Below, piece after piece: positions 10,401 to 19,363 of a stretch of 64,000 bases of DNA; within the stretch, counting starts at the first letter, position 1, and every line of letters begins with the position of its first letter. The notes beneath the pieces were generated by a model. The model was not told the DNA's origin, ran no database searches, and worked only from the letters and a program-made list of their open reading frames with translations. Source of the DNA: Arcuatula senhousia. Taxonomy: Eukaryota > Mollusca > Bivalvia > Mytilida > Mytilidae. The DNA lies in contig OZ020306.1 in the NCBI GenBank assembly GCA_963971305.1, positions 59,928,686-59,992,685 on the forward strand, in the 5' to 3' direction. Position numbers and translations under genes: made by a program.

Positions 10401-11919
10401 CTAAGATATTCAACCTATGTCTGGGGTAGGAAGAACCTTAGGGTTTAGACAATTTTGAAATTTAGACGGATAATTTAAAGCTTTGATGTATTCTCCAACT
10501 CAAAAGTGTTGGTGCCGGAGCGGGCTAACCTCGGGGAATTTAAACTCCACCAGCAGTGCTAACCTTCACGTGTGTTCGAAATACAAATGACAACAAAGTT
10601 CCAGACAATAAATTTTGCTACGCCTGACGCGCGTTTCGTCTATTCAAGACTCATCAGAGGCGCTCTACCAAGCGACGGACCTGGAAACACATCCCACCGT
10701 ATGAGACCCCCACCTGAAGCTGCATACCAAATATCGAAAGCCTATGATAAGTAGTAGCTGAGAAATCTGTTACGAAAAAAGTGTAACGGACGTCCGGCAT
10801 TTCTATGACTCCACGCTCCGCCTTGCGACGTATTTTCTTTTTTCTATTATAGCGGATTTTGTCTTTGATTTTTTATTATTTAAGAACACACAATAAAAAT
10901 AACTACGAGGTGATAAAATGCAATCTTCGACACATTTGTTATGTCACATTGTTACAAGTTTAACTTTAATCGGAAAAAAATTAAAAATAATTAGTTTAAT
11001 TAACTCAGATGTAATATCTAGTGGGGGGACCTTCATGGTGAAATTTGAAATAAATACTAAGGCAGGATGTCCAAAGTCTCGAAATAAAAAGTTAATACAT
11101 GCATGCTTTAAATTTAAAAAAAAGACAGGATGGAATTTTTGGTTGAAAATTTTATTTTGAAAAAATCCAGGCCCGTTTTTTCTAAAAAAAAAAGCAGAAG
11201 ATAATATCCATAGCCACCCCCGCCTATAAATCAAATGGTTGGTTGTAATTATTATTTTTTTTATTCATATGACTGAGTATTTATAGAATACATTTTCTCC
11301 AGACTTATTCAATTTAAGATAACACATACCCAGCGGGACAAGAACAGTGAGCTTTCTGAATTCGGAAGGGTGCTTCTTTTGATACCAAAATCCATTGTTC
11401 ATATGTGCCTTTTTTCATAGAAGGGAAACACTTAGAGCGGACATAGCATAGTTTACTATCGCTTGAAATATTGTTGACCATTAATTTATGAATGTATCCT
11501 TCTTTAAAAAAGTTTAGACCTCTTATATACTGTCTATAACACTCCATTTTTCTTTTGTCCATAGTGCGGTGACTACTGTGAAGGAGGTACCGTTCAACAT
11601 CCTTGATGGTAATCTTAGGGAAAATTGCGTCCTTGGTGCCACACCATCCGGCTTTAAGATTATTTATATTTGGAATGTCTGTTTCATCTTGTAGATTGTT
11701 AGTACCTTCTTCTTGTGTCCCATCTGATGCATCTGTATTTTCTCTAATTTGTGCGACAATCTCGGCGACAATACGCTCTGCCAACTGTCTTTTTGAGCCA
11801 CTAACTTTGAAATTTCTCCTTCTTAAAAAGCTTGATAGTTCAACTTTTTTAAAATTCAACAAGTCTTCAATTGTTGTTCTTGTCGTAACTGTTATTTCAT
11901 CGGTTGTTGCAACATCCAT
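7496..11919 (-). CDS. SAP-SWIM-YqaJ nuclease-like protein of ISL2EU element (two exons, 579 aa)
   Basis: Exon 1 is 11919-11330 and exon 2 is 8645-7496 on the minus strand. The donor is gtatgt at 11329-11324 and the acceptor tttag at 8650-8646; the joined length is 1740 nt with no stop inside. Residues 17-54 form a SAP-type DNA-binding motif. A SWIM zinc finger is split by the intron: Cys192-Ser-Cys194 at the end of exon 1 and Cys202-Thr-His204 at the start of exon 2, which strongly supports the junction. The C-terminal part is a YqaJ-type exonuclease/recombinase fold with Glu427 (WGRKQE), Asp467 (GASPDG), Glu480-x-Lys482 (LEIKCPY) and the QVQGQM motif near 522-527. It probably processes DNA ends during transposition; this role is inferred from family and context. 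Its intron contains the hammerhead repeat array. Confidence 0.85.
8829..8874 (-). ncRNA. Type I hammerhead ribozyme, copy 1
   Basis: On the minus strand the core reads CUGAUGA (8867-8861), a 4-bp stem II (GUCU/AGAC) with a 5-nt loop, GAAA (8847-8844), and GUC ending at 8836. Stem I is open-ended (GCGCCU with AGGCGU). Stem III is ACGCGCGU, a perfect palindrome that can form only 3 bp within one molecule but 8 bp between two. Predicted cleavage is between 8836 and 8835. This copy differs from the others by one base in the stem II loop. Confidence 0.88.
9187..9232 (-). ncRNA. Type I hammerhead ribozyme, copy 2
   Basis: Same core, stems and palindromic stem III as the first copy; the stem II loop is UGAAU. 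Predicted cleavage lies 358 nt from that of its neighbours. Confidence 0.88.
9545..9590 (-). ncRNA. Type I hammerhead ribozyme, copy 3
   Basis: Identical in sequence to copy 2, with all conserved core bases present. Confidence 0.88.
9903..9948 (-). ncRNA. Type I hammerhead ribozyme, copy 4
   Basis: Identical in sequence to copy 2, with all conserved core bases present. Confidence 0.88.
10261..10306 (-). ncRNA. Type I hammerhead ribozyme, copy 5
   Basis: Identical in sequence to copy 2, with all conserved core bases present. Confidence 0.88.
10619..10664 (-). ncRNA. Type I hammerhead ribozyme, copy 6 (in the partial unit)
   Basis: Identical ribozyme in the truncated last unit. In the direction of transcription this is the first ribozyme met, so the complete units downstream are bounded on both sides by a cleavage site. 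Confidence 0.87.
10672..11313. other. Intron sequence between ribozyme array and nuclease exon 1
   Basis: AT-rich, non-coding by context, since it belongs to the minus-strand intron. The segment 10672-10860 (around gcgacggacctggaaac) is unlike the repeat unit and may be the edge of another repeat. Open frames here are artefacts of low-complexity sequence. Confidence 0.5.
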
Positions 11920-11975
11920 GGTGTTAAAACGAAGACTTTACATTTTTAATTTCATATTTTCCCTGCATCTAAACT

Positions 11976-12046
11976 TTGACCGGAAGTTTACATACCGTCC
12001 GAGACGAACGATAACTCTTACATGGCAAACATTACGAAAACAGAGA
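11976..12046 (-). repeat. Right terminal inverted repeat of ISL2EU element
   Basis: Reverse complement of the left end with small gaps, ending in cagaga directly before the AT duplication. The nuclease start codon (11919) lies about 57 bp inside it. Confidence 0.85.
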
Positions 12047-12420
12047 ATTGAGACGTGAAGACGAAAATGTCGAAAAATTCAAAATGGCCGCCACTTCCGG
12101 TAAAAATTCATCTTGCTCCGATTTTAACGAAAATTGATATCTAGGGGTTTTAAAGGATGGCGAATTGAGGCGTGAAGTTGAAAATGTCAAAAAATTCAAA
12201 ATGGCCGCCACTTCCGGTAAAAATTCATCTTGCTATGATTCTAACAAAAATTGATATCTAGGGGTTGTAAAGGATGGCGAATTGAGGCGTGAAGGCGAAA
12301 ATGTCGAAAAATTCAAAATGGCCGCCACTTCCGGTAAAAATTCTATTTGCTCCGATTTCAACTAGAATTGATATCTAAGCTTAATAATGGATGGCGAACA
12401 GAAAAGTATTCTTGAATAAG
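12047..12420. repeat. 117-bp palindromic repeat array, right half
   Basis: Three monomers with ccgccacttccgg at 12088, 12205 and 12322 (spacing 117). Each contains ttcaaaatggccgcc and a conserved ttgatatctaggggtt. It continues the array interrupted at 2246. Confidence 0.85.
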
Positions 12421-13440
12421 CTGGATTATAACAAAGAGGGGTACGTGAGGGGACATTTGTGACTCGCTTTGCGATCACAATTATACCTAGTTATTCTTCT
12501 GATTCTTTATCGTAAAGTTGTCCTCCCTAATACAAGAAAACGGTCCAAGGAAATTGAATAACACTTGTGAGATTGGATAGTGGGTCACTCAAAGTTGTGT
12601 AATGCACTTTTAAAATTTTCAACATGGCCGCCGTTTCAAAATGGCGGCCATCGGAAAAAGTGGGCGGAAATTTTTTTTTCATCGGATCGTCTTGAAAATT
12701 GGTCATCTGGGTAAAGCGGGTATGCTAAACTCAAATCTGCGACCGGATCTGGAATCCGACTTTCGGTTTCAAATGGCGGCCATTTTACTACACCCGCCCC
12801 CCTAAATACGTCAACTTTGTCCGATTTCAACGAAATTTGATTTCTAGACTTATTTTGATGCACTGATTTGAATGGAACTCTATCCAAGGCGATTTTTGGC
12901 GACTTGTGTGTTGGCATCCCAACACAATTATACCTAGTTCTTCTTCTTCTTCTTTCCGCCTAACTTTGTCCGACCACTTTTTTAAAGAATGCAATGCCCA
13001 ATCGATATGAAACTTTGGGAATATGTTTTAATCGACCTAAAGTTTTGCTGACGATTTAAAAAAAATTCAAAATGGCCGCCGTTTTCTTGGAAATAGGAAA
13101 AGGTCATTATATAGGACATTGCGATATCTCGGTAACCTAGGTGCGTAGGGTTCTGAAATTTTGTGGGTGAATAGAGCAAAAGATGGTCTTCAATAATACG
13201 AAACAAAAATTTGAAGCGATATTTACGGTTTTCGCGTTATTTACGAAAATGTGATTTTTTGGTCCGAAAATTCAAAGTGGTCTGATTATGATGAAAATTG
13301 GTATACTGATAGATTATGATGTTGCGAGTAATATTTTATAACTAAAATTAAAATTTGACGATGGCGGCCATTTTGAATCCAAGATGGCCGCCAAAATTTT
13401 AAAGTGGTCTAATTATGATGAAAATTGGTTAACTGATAGC
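12421..13440. repeat. Palindromic repeat modules, inverted relative to 49.7-53.4 kb
   Basis: 12490-12950 is an inverted copy of 52800-53240: both contain the Cys-like hairpin gtgttggcatcccaacac (12911-12928), the GC-rich zones around aaatggcggcc, and the segment starting cctaatacaagaaaa. 13050-13440 holds further degenerate copies with aatggcggccatttt. No genes. Confidence 0.75.
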
Positions 13441-15311
13441 GTGCATAGCTCGAGCGGAGAGCTCTACGGTATTTGTTCCCGTGAGAAATTTGCCTAATGC
13501 TGATATTGATTTTTCTTGGTCCGGAAAGGCTCTCAATTTGTACAGAATCTACAAGTAGAATATACTAGAATGTCTTTTTATCAAAGTCTCTTATCCAGAG
13601 ATATTCTCTATGGTTAAATTCCTTTTCTATATACTGAGATCTATTTATAAATCTTACAGAATAGTCATGGGTTCGTAATTTAGATTTTTTGTTTTTATAT
13701 CATTCTTACTTGTACAAGTCAGAATCAAATTTTTTCTGCCCTCCTTTGGCAGTAAATTTCTCTACTTTGGCGGTCGTGAACACCATGGTCTTTAATTATG
13801 CTTAAATCATTAAATAACAATTATTTATCTAGTATAAACCACCTTGGTGTTCAAAACCGTGGATATAAATGACAGTCTTAGATAATTAGCTATGAAATTC
13901 TTTGATGATAATTGAAACTTAACAGTCAATCTGTTTCCTATTTGCTCATGATTCTTTCATCCTAAATGCAGGATGTCATTGTTGACCTTGTGAAATAATT
14001 TGAATAAGATTTATTGGTTTTGAGAAATGTTATTTCAAAAACATTGAATATTGGAGCAAATTTGATAGAAACAATTCTTACTCTAACAAGTCAGATTCAT
14101 TCTGACCCATAGAAGTCAGAATTGGATCTGACTCTACAGAGTAAGAAACCATAAATAGAATCTTACTGGTACAAGTAAGATCTATTCTGACTTCTACAAG
14201 TTGGTCCCCTGACTGTAAATGGAAGAGTTTCTAATAATTAATTATCACCCTTACTTTTTGTCTTTCCTGTGCTGTAATCTTTAAAATAGAAACCGGATTA
14301 TTCTTTGCTGCTTTCAACAACTTGCAGGGAAACCCTATGCAATATCCAACGGGTACGGGACAACGCTCAAATTTATAGGTTTGGCAAAATCTAATTGACC
14401 AATCAAAACGCTCGATTTGACGCACAATTCAATGGCGAGCACCTTGCAGAAAAAGTATTAGCGGACATAAAAATGTGATTTTGGGCGTAAGTTAGACTTA
14501 TTTTTAACACAGAGCCTTCCACAAGGGACAGGGAATGAATGGAAGTCAGGGCATAACTAGATTTTTAAGTGTCGGGCTTATTTATTATCAAAAACGGGTT
14601 CCAAACAGATGCCAAACAAGCGCCAAACATCGCGAATGTAGAAACTGTTTACTCCCAAGTAACTAAACCCATGAACGCTGAATGGACTGTGTTCTTTAAT
14701 CTGTTCATTGGTAAAAACTTGGGATTTTCTGTGATCTTTAACGGGATTTGGAACTAAATTACGCATGTTTGATTTTGGAACACGTTGAAATATAAAAATA
14801 GAAAAATAGGTCATGTGACATATTATTACTCGTTTAACGGAATCAATTAACTCACGGAAAAGATAAATTTTCCAACCATTTAAAACAATTAAAGTCACTT
14901 AAAGGACCTAATAATGAATAATCAGAAATAAAAATTTCAGAAAGTTCAAAAATAGAAAAAATGGGGTTGAAATACGCTAGAAATTGGCCATCGTACAATG
15001 TACAAATACATATATGCAAATTAGGTTGACCCAGAAAAAATATAAATATAATATCAACAATAACAGGTACTAAAGTAAAGTAATGACATGGTCGTTACAC
15101 TATATATAGCGTTTCAGGGGCGTAAAACACCAACTCACTCACTCACACCCATACAAATAAAAATATTAGGTAAAACGCACATAAAATAGTCGTCATCTAA
15201 ATATTTTCTACTGTAAAAAAAATATACACTGTATAAAAAACTTGTAACATTTATAAGATATTTATATTTAATCAATGAGGACGATATCTTTTTTTGTGAT
15301 TACAAAGACAT
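13441..15311. other. Non-coding, mostly unrecognised
   Basis: AT-rich sequence. 13690-13740 and 14085-14200 repeat a short motif (acaagtcagaat and its inverse attctgac) several times. 15095-15148 is the tail of a SINE (gggcgtaaaacaccaac followed by (actc)n). No gene; open frames at 14231-14900 on either strand have no recognisable domain. Confidence 0.5.
15095..15148 (+). repeat. Truncated SINE tail
   Basis: Matches the last 50 bp of the SINE copies at 54152-54644 and 59756-60233, including the gcgtaaaacaccaactc end and the (actc)n tail. The rest of the element is absent. Confidence 0.7.
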
Positions 15312-15450
15312 TAGGGCTGTTCTAGTATTAATAGTGTGGGGGACGAGAGGAACTTCTATAACATATATGGTGGGTGGTGGTGGTTTTATAAATATTGTGA
15401 AGAAATGATGCTAAAAAATATTATTTTTATGGATGGTGGGGTAAAGAAGC
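15312..15450. mobile_element. MITE fragment related to 5850-6025
   Basis: Begins agggctgttctag and shares ggtgggtggtggtgg and ggatggtggggtaaag with the reverse complement of the MITE at 5850-6025. The far end is missing. Confidence 0.45.
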
Positions 15451-16255
15451 AAGAGGCTCCCAGGAGCCTGAATCGCTCACCTGGTCCTCATGTCAACCAT
15501 ATGAAGACTTTTGTATAGCTAAATGAGCTGAATGTTTCAGCAAGAAAAAGCTTTTCTCTATCTGCAATAGTTCTATTCTTAATAAGCAAAAACACTATTA
15601 TTCAACTTTTTAAGGGGCTATAACCCCCTACTATAACCCCCTATAAAGGGTTATCTGACAAATTCGACCCTATGGAGACGTTTGCAGAGTGTGATGAAAA
15701 TACTAATTATAAAATTACCTATGTCGTTTGCATTATTGATTTTTGCAGTGGTCAGTTCGAGCGTTGTGTATTTGGTTTAAATAGATATTTACCTTATCGT
15801 AGTCTATTGATTATTAATCTTAGTTGTTGTTATCAGTTTTAAAAGGAACGGACGTTGAATTATTTCAAAGCAAGGTATGTGTTTATGAATAGTTTTATTT
15901 AGGGTACTAGTATATATCAAAGAATGGTATTACAATAATGAGAATAAATGTGCATTACGATCTTACCGGAGAGGCATTTGTTTCTAGTATTTAAATATCC
16001 ATATTATAAAACAAAAGCTAAAGTCTACTTTCGATTTCAATGTTTAATTCAATATTATGATTTTCAACATAGATTTGCTATTTCGAAGACCATCGGACGT
16101 TCAGCCAACAAGTTTACATGACTTAAATCGCATGAGAGATGCAGAACAACGTTCCACATACGTATTTTTGCATACGGTACTAAAATTTGCACACCATCCT
16201 CACATTTTGCACTAGAACACTTGATTTTTGCACACGACACCTAGGTATCAAATAG

Positions 16256-16263
16256 TATATAAA
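16256..16263 (+). promoter_or_regulatory. TATA box of the 5' LTR
   Basis: TATATAAA followed by a GC-rich stretch (gggcgggaaagcgcc), present identically in the 3' LTR at 26141-26148. Probable start of the genomic transcript. The insertion at 16528 lies downstream, so transcripts from this LTR would have to run through it. Confidence 0.6.
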
Positions 16264-16554
16264 GGGCGGGAAAGCGCCAGTCGTGGTCTTGATTTCATAG
16301 AGAGCGGATCGTTGAATTAATATAAAGGCCATAGAAATCAACAGTCTCACATTGTGATTGACATTGATTTCAAATAGGATATTAAGTTGTAGCGTTATTG
16401 TGTTTATTAAGTTGTAGACGACAGTCTCACATTGTGATCGACATCGTCTATTAATTAGTTGGTGAATTAGGTTGTTGGTATAGTTTGCTCATTGAGTTGT
16501 CGTGCTCATTGAGACTATTTTGTATTACAGTCCCTAAATGGTAAAAGCTTCCCA

Positions 16555-16770
16555 ATCTATAGTAAATGGGGGGATGGTAAATGGGGATGGGGATGGTGAA
16601 TGGTAAATGGTATATGGGGAATAGTATAGTGTATGGGGATGGTGTATGGGGAATAGTATCGTGTATGGGGATGGGGATCGTAAATGGGGATGGTAAATGG
16701 GGAATGGGGATGGTAAATGGTAAATCGAATTTGATTGGTCTACCGAATGGTAAATGGGGATGGTAAATGA
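16555..16770 (+). repeat. G-rich minisatellite (ggggatggtaaatggt-like)
   Basis: Degenerate tandem units of 12-20 bp rich in gggg runs (atggggatggtaaatgg), in the same orientation as the right-hand tract at 18664-18845. The open frame of repeated Met-Gly is a by-product. Runs of four G at short spacing could form quadruplexes (inference). Confidence 0.75.
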
Positions 16771-17249
16771 TATAATGATAGAATAATTGTAAATTTATTT
16801 GGACATTTTTACTGTAGATGATACGGTAGATGTCTGTTGCATTAAATATGGAAAAATATATAAAACGAATATATTTATATTACTACGTGTACACGAGGAC
16901 GATTAACGTATATAGTTGTTTTGTTTGTTGAGTGTATGAAAATAAATTTATACATAAAAGCAAGGAATATTCCTTGATTAAAGACATTTTTCATATTACA
17001 TTTTTAATAACAGCATTTTTACGATAAATTTGTACATGTATCTTTTATTTCAATACAACTATTTATAAAAATAAGATATATAACTGAAATAAATGAAAGA
17101 ATTTTATAAACGAAATGTTCAAGATCAATTAAATTGTGGCGTACATTTCGCCGTATATTTGTATAATGAAAACAATGAAAAATTAATATTGTTTACATTA
17201 AGATTTTAATTCTGAGTATTTAAGTTAATATTTAATAATAATATATAGC

Positions 17250-18309
17250 ATTTAAGAAAAAAAAAAGCAACGATATTACACCTGATACGTTTTTTCTATT
17301 AGATTTAAAAACTTTTATGCCCAGTAAAATTGAAAATATACATAGCCATATGCATAAATGTATCCAAGCCTTCAAAAATAAGGTCCATAGTTAAGAAACT
17401 ATAATGAAAATTGGTTTGCATAAGAGTATTAAGATCACACTTGCAAGTTTTATATTTAGAATATTAGTAACTCAAGTTAAAACTTATATTTGAGTTCCAA
17501 ATTATATGCCGGTTTAATGAAATTGACAAGAAATTGATCGCGAAACAAGTTTTTTCATTATATTTAAAACATATATGCTAAGATAAGTTGAAAATATACA
17601 TAGCCATGTGCATATATGTATCAATTATTTCAAAAATAAGGTTCATAGTCAAGAAACTATAATGAAAATTGGTTTGCATAGGTGTATTTAGATTACACTT
17701 GCAAGTTTTATATGTAAAATATTACTTACTAAAGGAAAAAATGATATTTGAGCTCCAAATTATATGCCGGGTTAATAAAATTGACAAGAAATTGATTGCG
17801 AAACAAGTTTTTTTATTAGATTTGAAACATATATGCTAAGATAAGTTGAAAATATACATAGCCATGTGCAAACATGTATCAATTATTTCAAAAAAAAGGT
17901 TCATAGTTAAGAAACTATAATGAAAATTGGTTTGCATAGGAGTATTTAGATCACACTTGCAAGTTTTATATGTAAAATATTACTTACTAAAGGAAAAAAT
18001 GATATTTGAGCTCCAAATTATATGCCGGCTTAATAAAATTGACAAGAAATTGATTGCGAAACAAGTTTTTTCATTAGATTTGAAACATATATGCTAAGAT
18101 AAGTTGAAAATATACATAGCCATGTGCATACATGTATCAATTATTTCAAAAATAAGGTTCATAGTTAAGAAACTATAATGAAAATTGGTTTGCATAGGAG
18201 TATTTAGATCACACTTGCAAGTTTTATATGTAAAATATTACTTACTAAAGGAAAAAATGATATTTGAGCTCCAAATTATATGCCGGCTTAATAAAATTGA
18301 CAAGAAATC
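17250..18309. repeat. 258-bp tandem array
   Basis: About four copies. The landmark tatgccgg recurs at 17505, 17763, 18021 and 18279, exactly 258 bp apart. The first copy is the most divergent. Non-coding core of the Tc1/mariner-type element. Confidence 0.9.
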
Positions 18310-18663
18310 AATTTATACTAAAAAGTTGCGTAATATTATTAAAATTATTATTATAGACATTATAATTATGTCTTTTAGATTATGAATAACATGGTTTCAT
18401 TAAAAGATGATAATGACAGCTATATTTATTACTAAAATGTAACATCTTCAATTAATATTTAACATTGAGAATATTAAAATGTGATAGTAAATTTTGTGTT
18501 ATGAAAATATGTTATAGTTATTATTTCTATGTCACCCGTATGTTATTTATGCATGTAAACTAAATAAAAAAACATTAATAGATATTTAAACTATTAAATA
18601 TCGTAATAATTTCCTAAAAACAAATTAATACATGTATTATCGATAATAATAAACAATTGCATT

Positions 18664-18845
18664 ATGGGTATGGGGAATATAGAATGGTAAATGGGGATGG
18701 GGATTGTAAATCGTGTATGGGGATGGGGACGCGAATGGTACATGGTGTATGGGGATGGGGATGGGGATGGTACATCGTGTATGGGGATGGAAATAGTAAA
18801 TGGTGTATGGGGATGGTAAATGGTGTGATGGTAAATGGGGAGAGT
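18664..18845 (+). repeat. G-rich minisatellite, right tract
   Basis: Same kind of unit as the left tract (ggggatgg, tggtgtatgg), next to the right terminal repeat. Confidence 0.75.
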
Positions 18846-19284
18846 GGGAAGCTTTTACCATACAGGTACTGTAAGTTATTAAGTTGCTCATTGAGGACTC
18901 ATTTTGTATTAAGTTGTATCATAGTGTAGTAGTTGATCAATTGAGAAGTTATCTTGATGTACGCTATTTAGTGGTTGATCTGTTCATTGAGAAGGATTGT
19001 TAATATTGGGTTATTTAGTTTCTATAGTTCACTCATTGAGAAAGTCTCATTTCTATCTCACTTTGGTTGTTGCTCATTTGTTATTTGGCAAGTAATCACC
19101 TTTTGAGTTTGTCGATTGAGTTTGGATGGAATTGATAAGTTTTATATACAAGTTTTCCTATACTGACATCGAGGTGTAGGTTAACTTCAGAATATCTCAA
19201 CAACGGACCATATTTTGTTCTTATTTATGTCACTCAGTTGTTTAAATATATAAAGCCCGCTCGGTATACACGTGACATAAATTT

Positions 19285-19301
19285 TGGTGGCAGCGGTGGG
19301 A
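19285..19301 (+). other. Primer binding site for tRNA-Leu
   Basis: tggtggcagcggtggga lies 7 nt after the LTR end. Its complement (tcccaccgctgccacca) equals the 3' end of a eukaryotic tRNA-Leu with CCA added, as I recall it from human tRNA-Leu(AAG). The match covers all 17 bases. Confidence 0.8.
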
Positions 19302-19363
19302 TAGCTGAGATATTCTTTGATTTGAAAGCTTATTTTAAGTATAATAGTAGTTTATTTGGAAAC

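Larger units (their letters stand above)
8794..10671 (-). repeat. 358-bp tandem array of hammerhead-ribozyme repeats (retrozyme-like)
   Basis: Five full repeats and a quarter start at 8794, 9152, 9510, 9868, 10226 and 10584, a spacing of exactly 358 bp. Copies are almost identical; I see one substitution, in the ribozyme loop of the first copy. Each unit carries a type I hammerhead on the minus strand. Tandem units with one hammerhead each are the genomic form of metazoan retrozymes, non-autonomous retroelements that spread through small circular RNAs. The array ends abruptly after the sixth ribozyme. It lies in the intron of the SAP-SWIM-YqaJ gene, in the sense orientation. Confidence 0.85.
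2247..12046. mobile_element. Complete ISL2EU-type DNA transposon, 9.8 kb
   Basis: The ends form terminal inverted repeats of about 70 bp (2247-2316 and 11976-12046, roughly 85% alike by eye) and are flanked by a 2-bp AT duplication (2245-2246, 12047-12048). Removing the element and one AT restores the surrounding 117-bp repeat exactly, so the boundaries are well supported. It carries two converging spliced genes whose starts lie just inside the ends: a THAP-DDE transposase and a SAP-SWIM-YqaJ protein. From memory, that pairing of a DDE_4-type transposase with a YqaJ protein is the hallmark of ISL2EU in the PIF/Harbinger-related assemblage. Later insertions inside it are a LINE tail, two MITEs and a hammerhead-ribozyme array. 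Confidence 0.85.
16528..18871. mobile_element. Tc1/mariner-type non-autonomous element in the 5' LTR
   Basis: Starts cagtccctaaatgg and ends, inverted, with the same 26-bp layout (common part ggtaaaagcttccc). It is flanked by TA at 16526-16527 and 18872-18873, the canonical CAGT ends and TA target of Tc1/mariner. The 3' LTR gives the empty site directly. It has no transposase gene. It contains G-rich minisatellites near both ends and a 258-bp tandem array in the middle. Confidence 0.85.
15690..19277 (+). repeat. 5' LTR of the gypsy element, split by an insertion
   Basis: Matches the 3' LTR at 15690-16527 and 18872-19277. The middle 2.34 kb is a Tc1/mariner-type insertion. Without it the LTR is about 1242 bp. 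Confidence 0.92.

Noticed and set aside
8794..10671. CRISPR-like regular repeats
   Set aside because: Units are 358 bp and identical throughout, with no unique spacers; they are hammerhead repeats in a eukaryotic intron.
16581..16766. Met-Gly-rich open frame
   Set aside because: It is a translation of the G-rich minisatellite, in register by chance.
17250..18309. CRISPR-like or coding repeats
   Set aside because: Four contiguous 258-bp copies without spacers and without an open frame.
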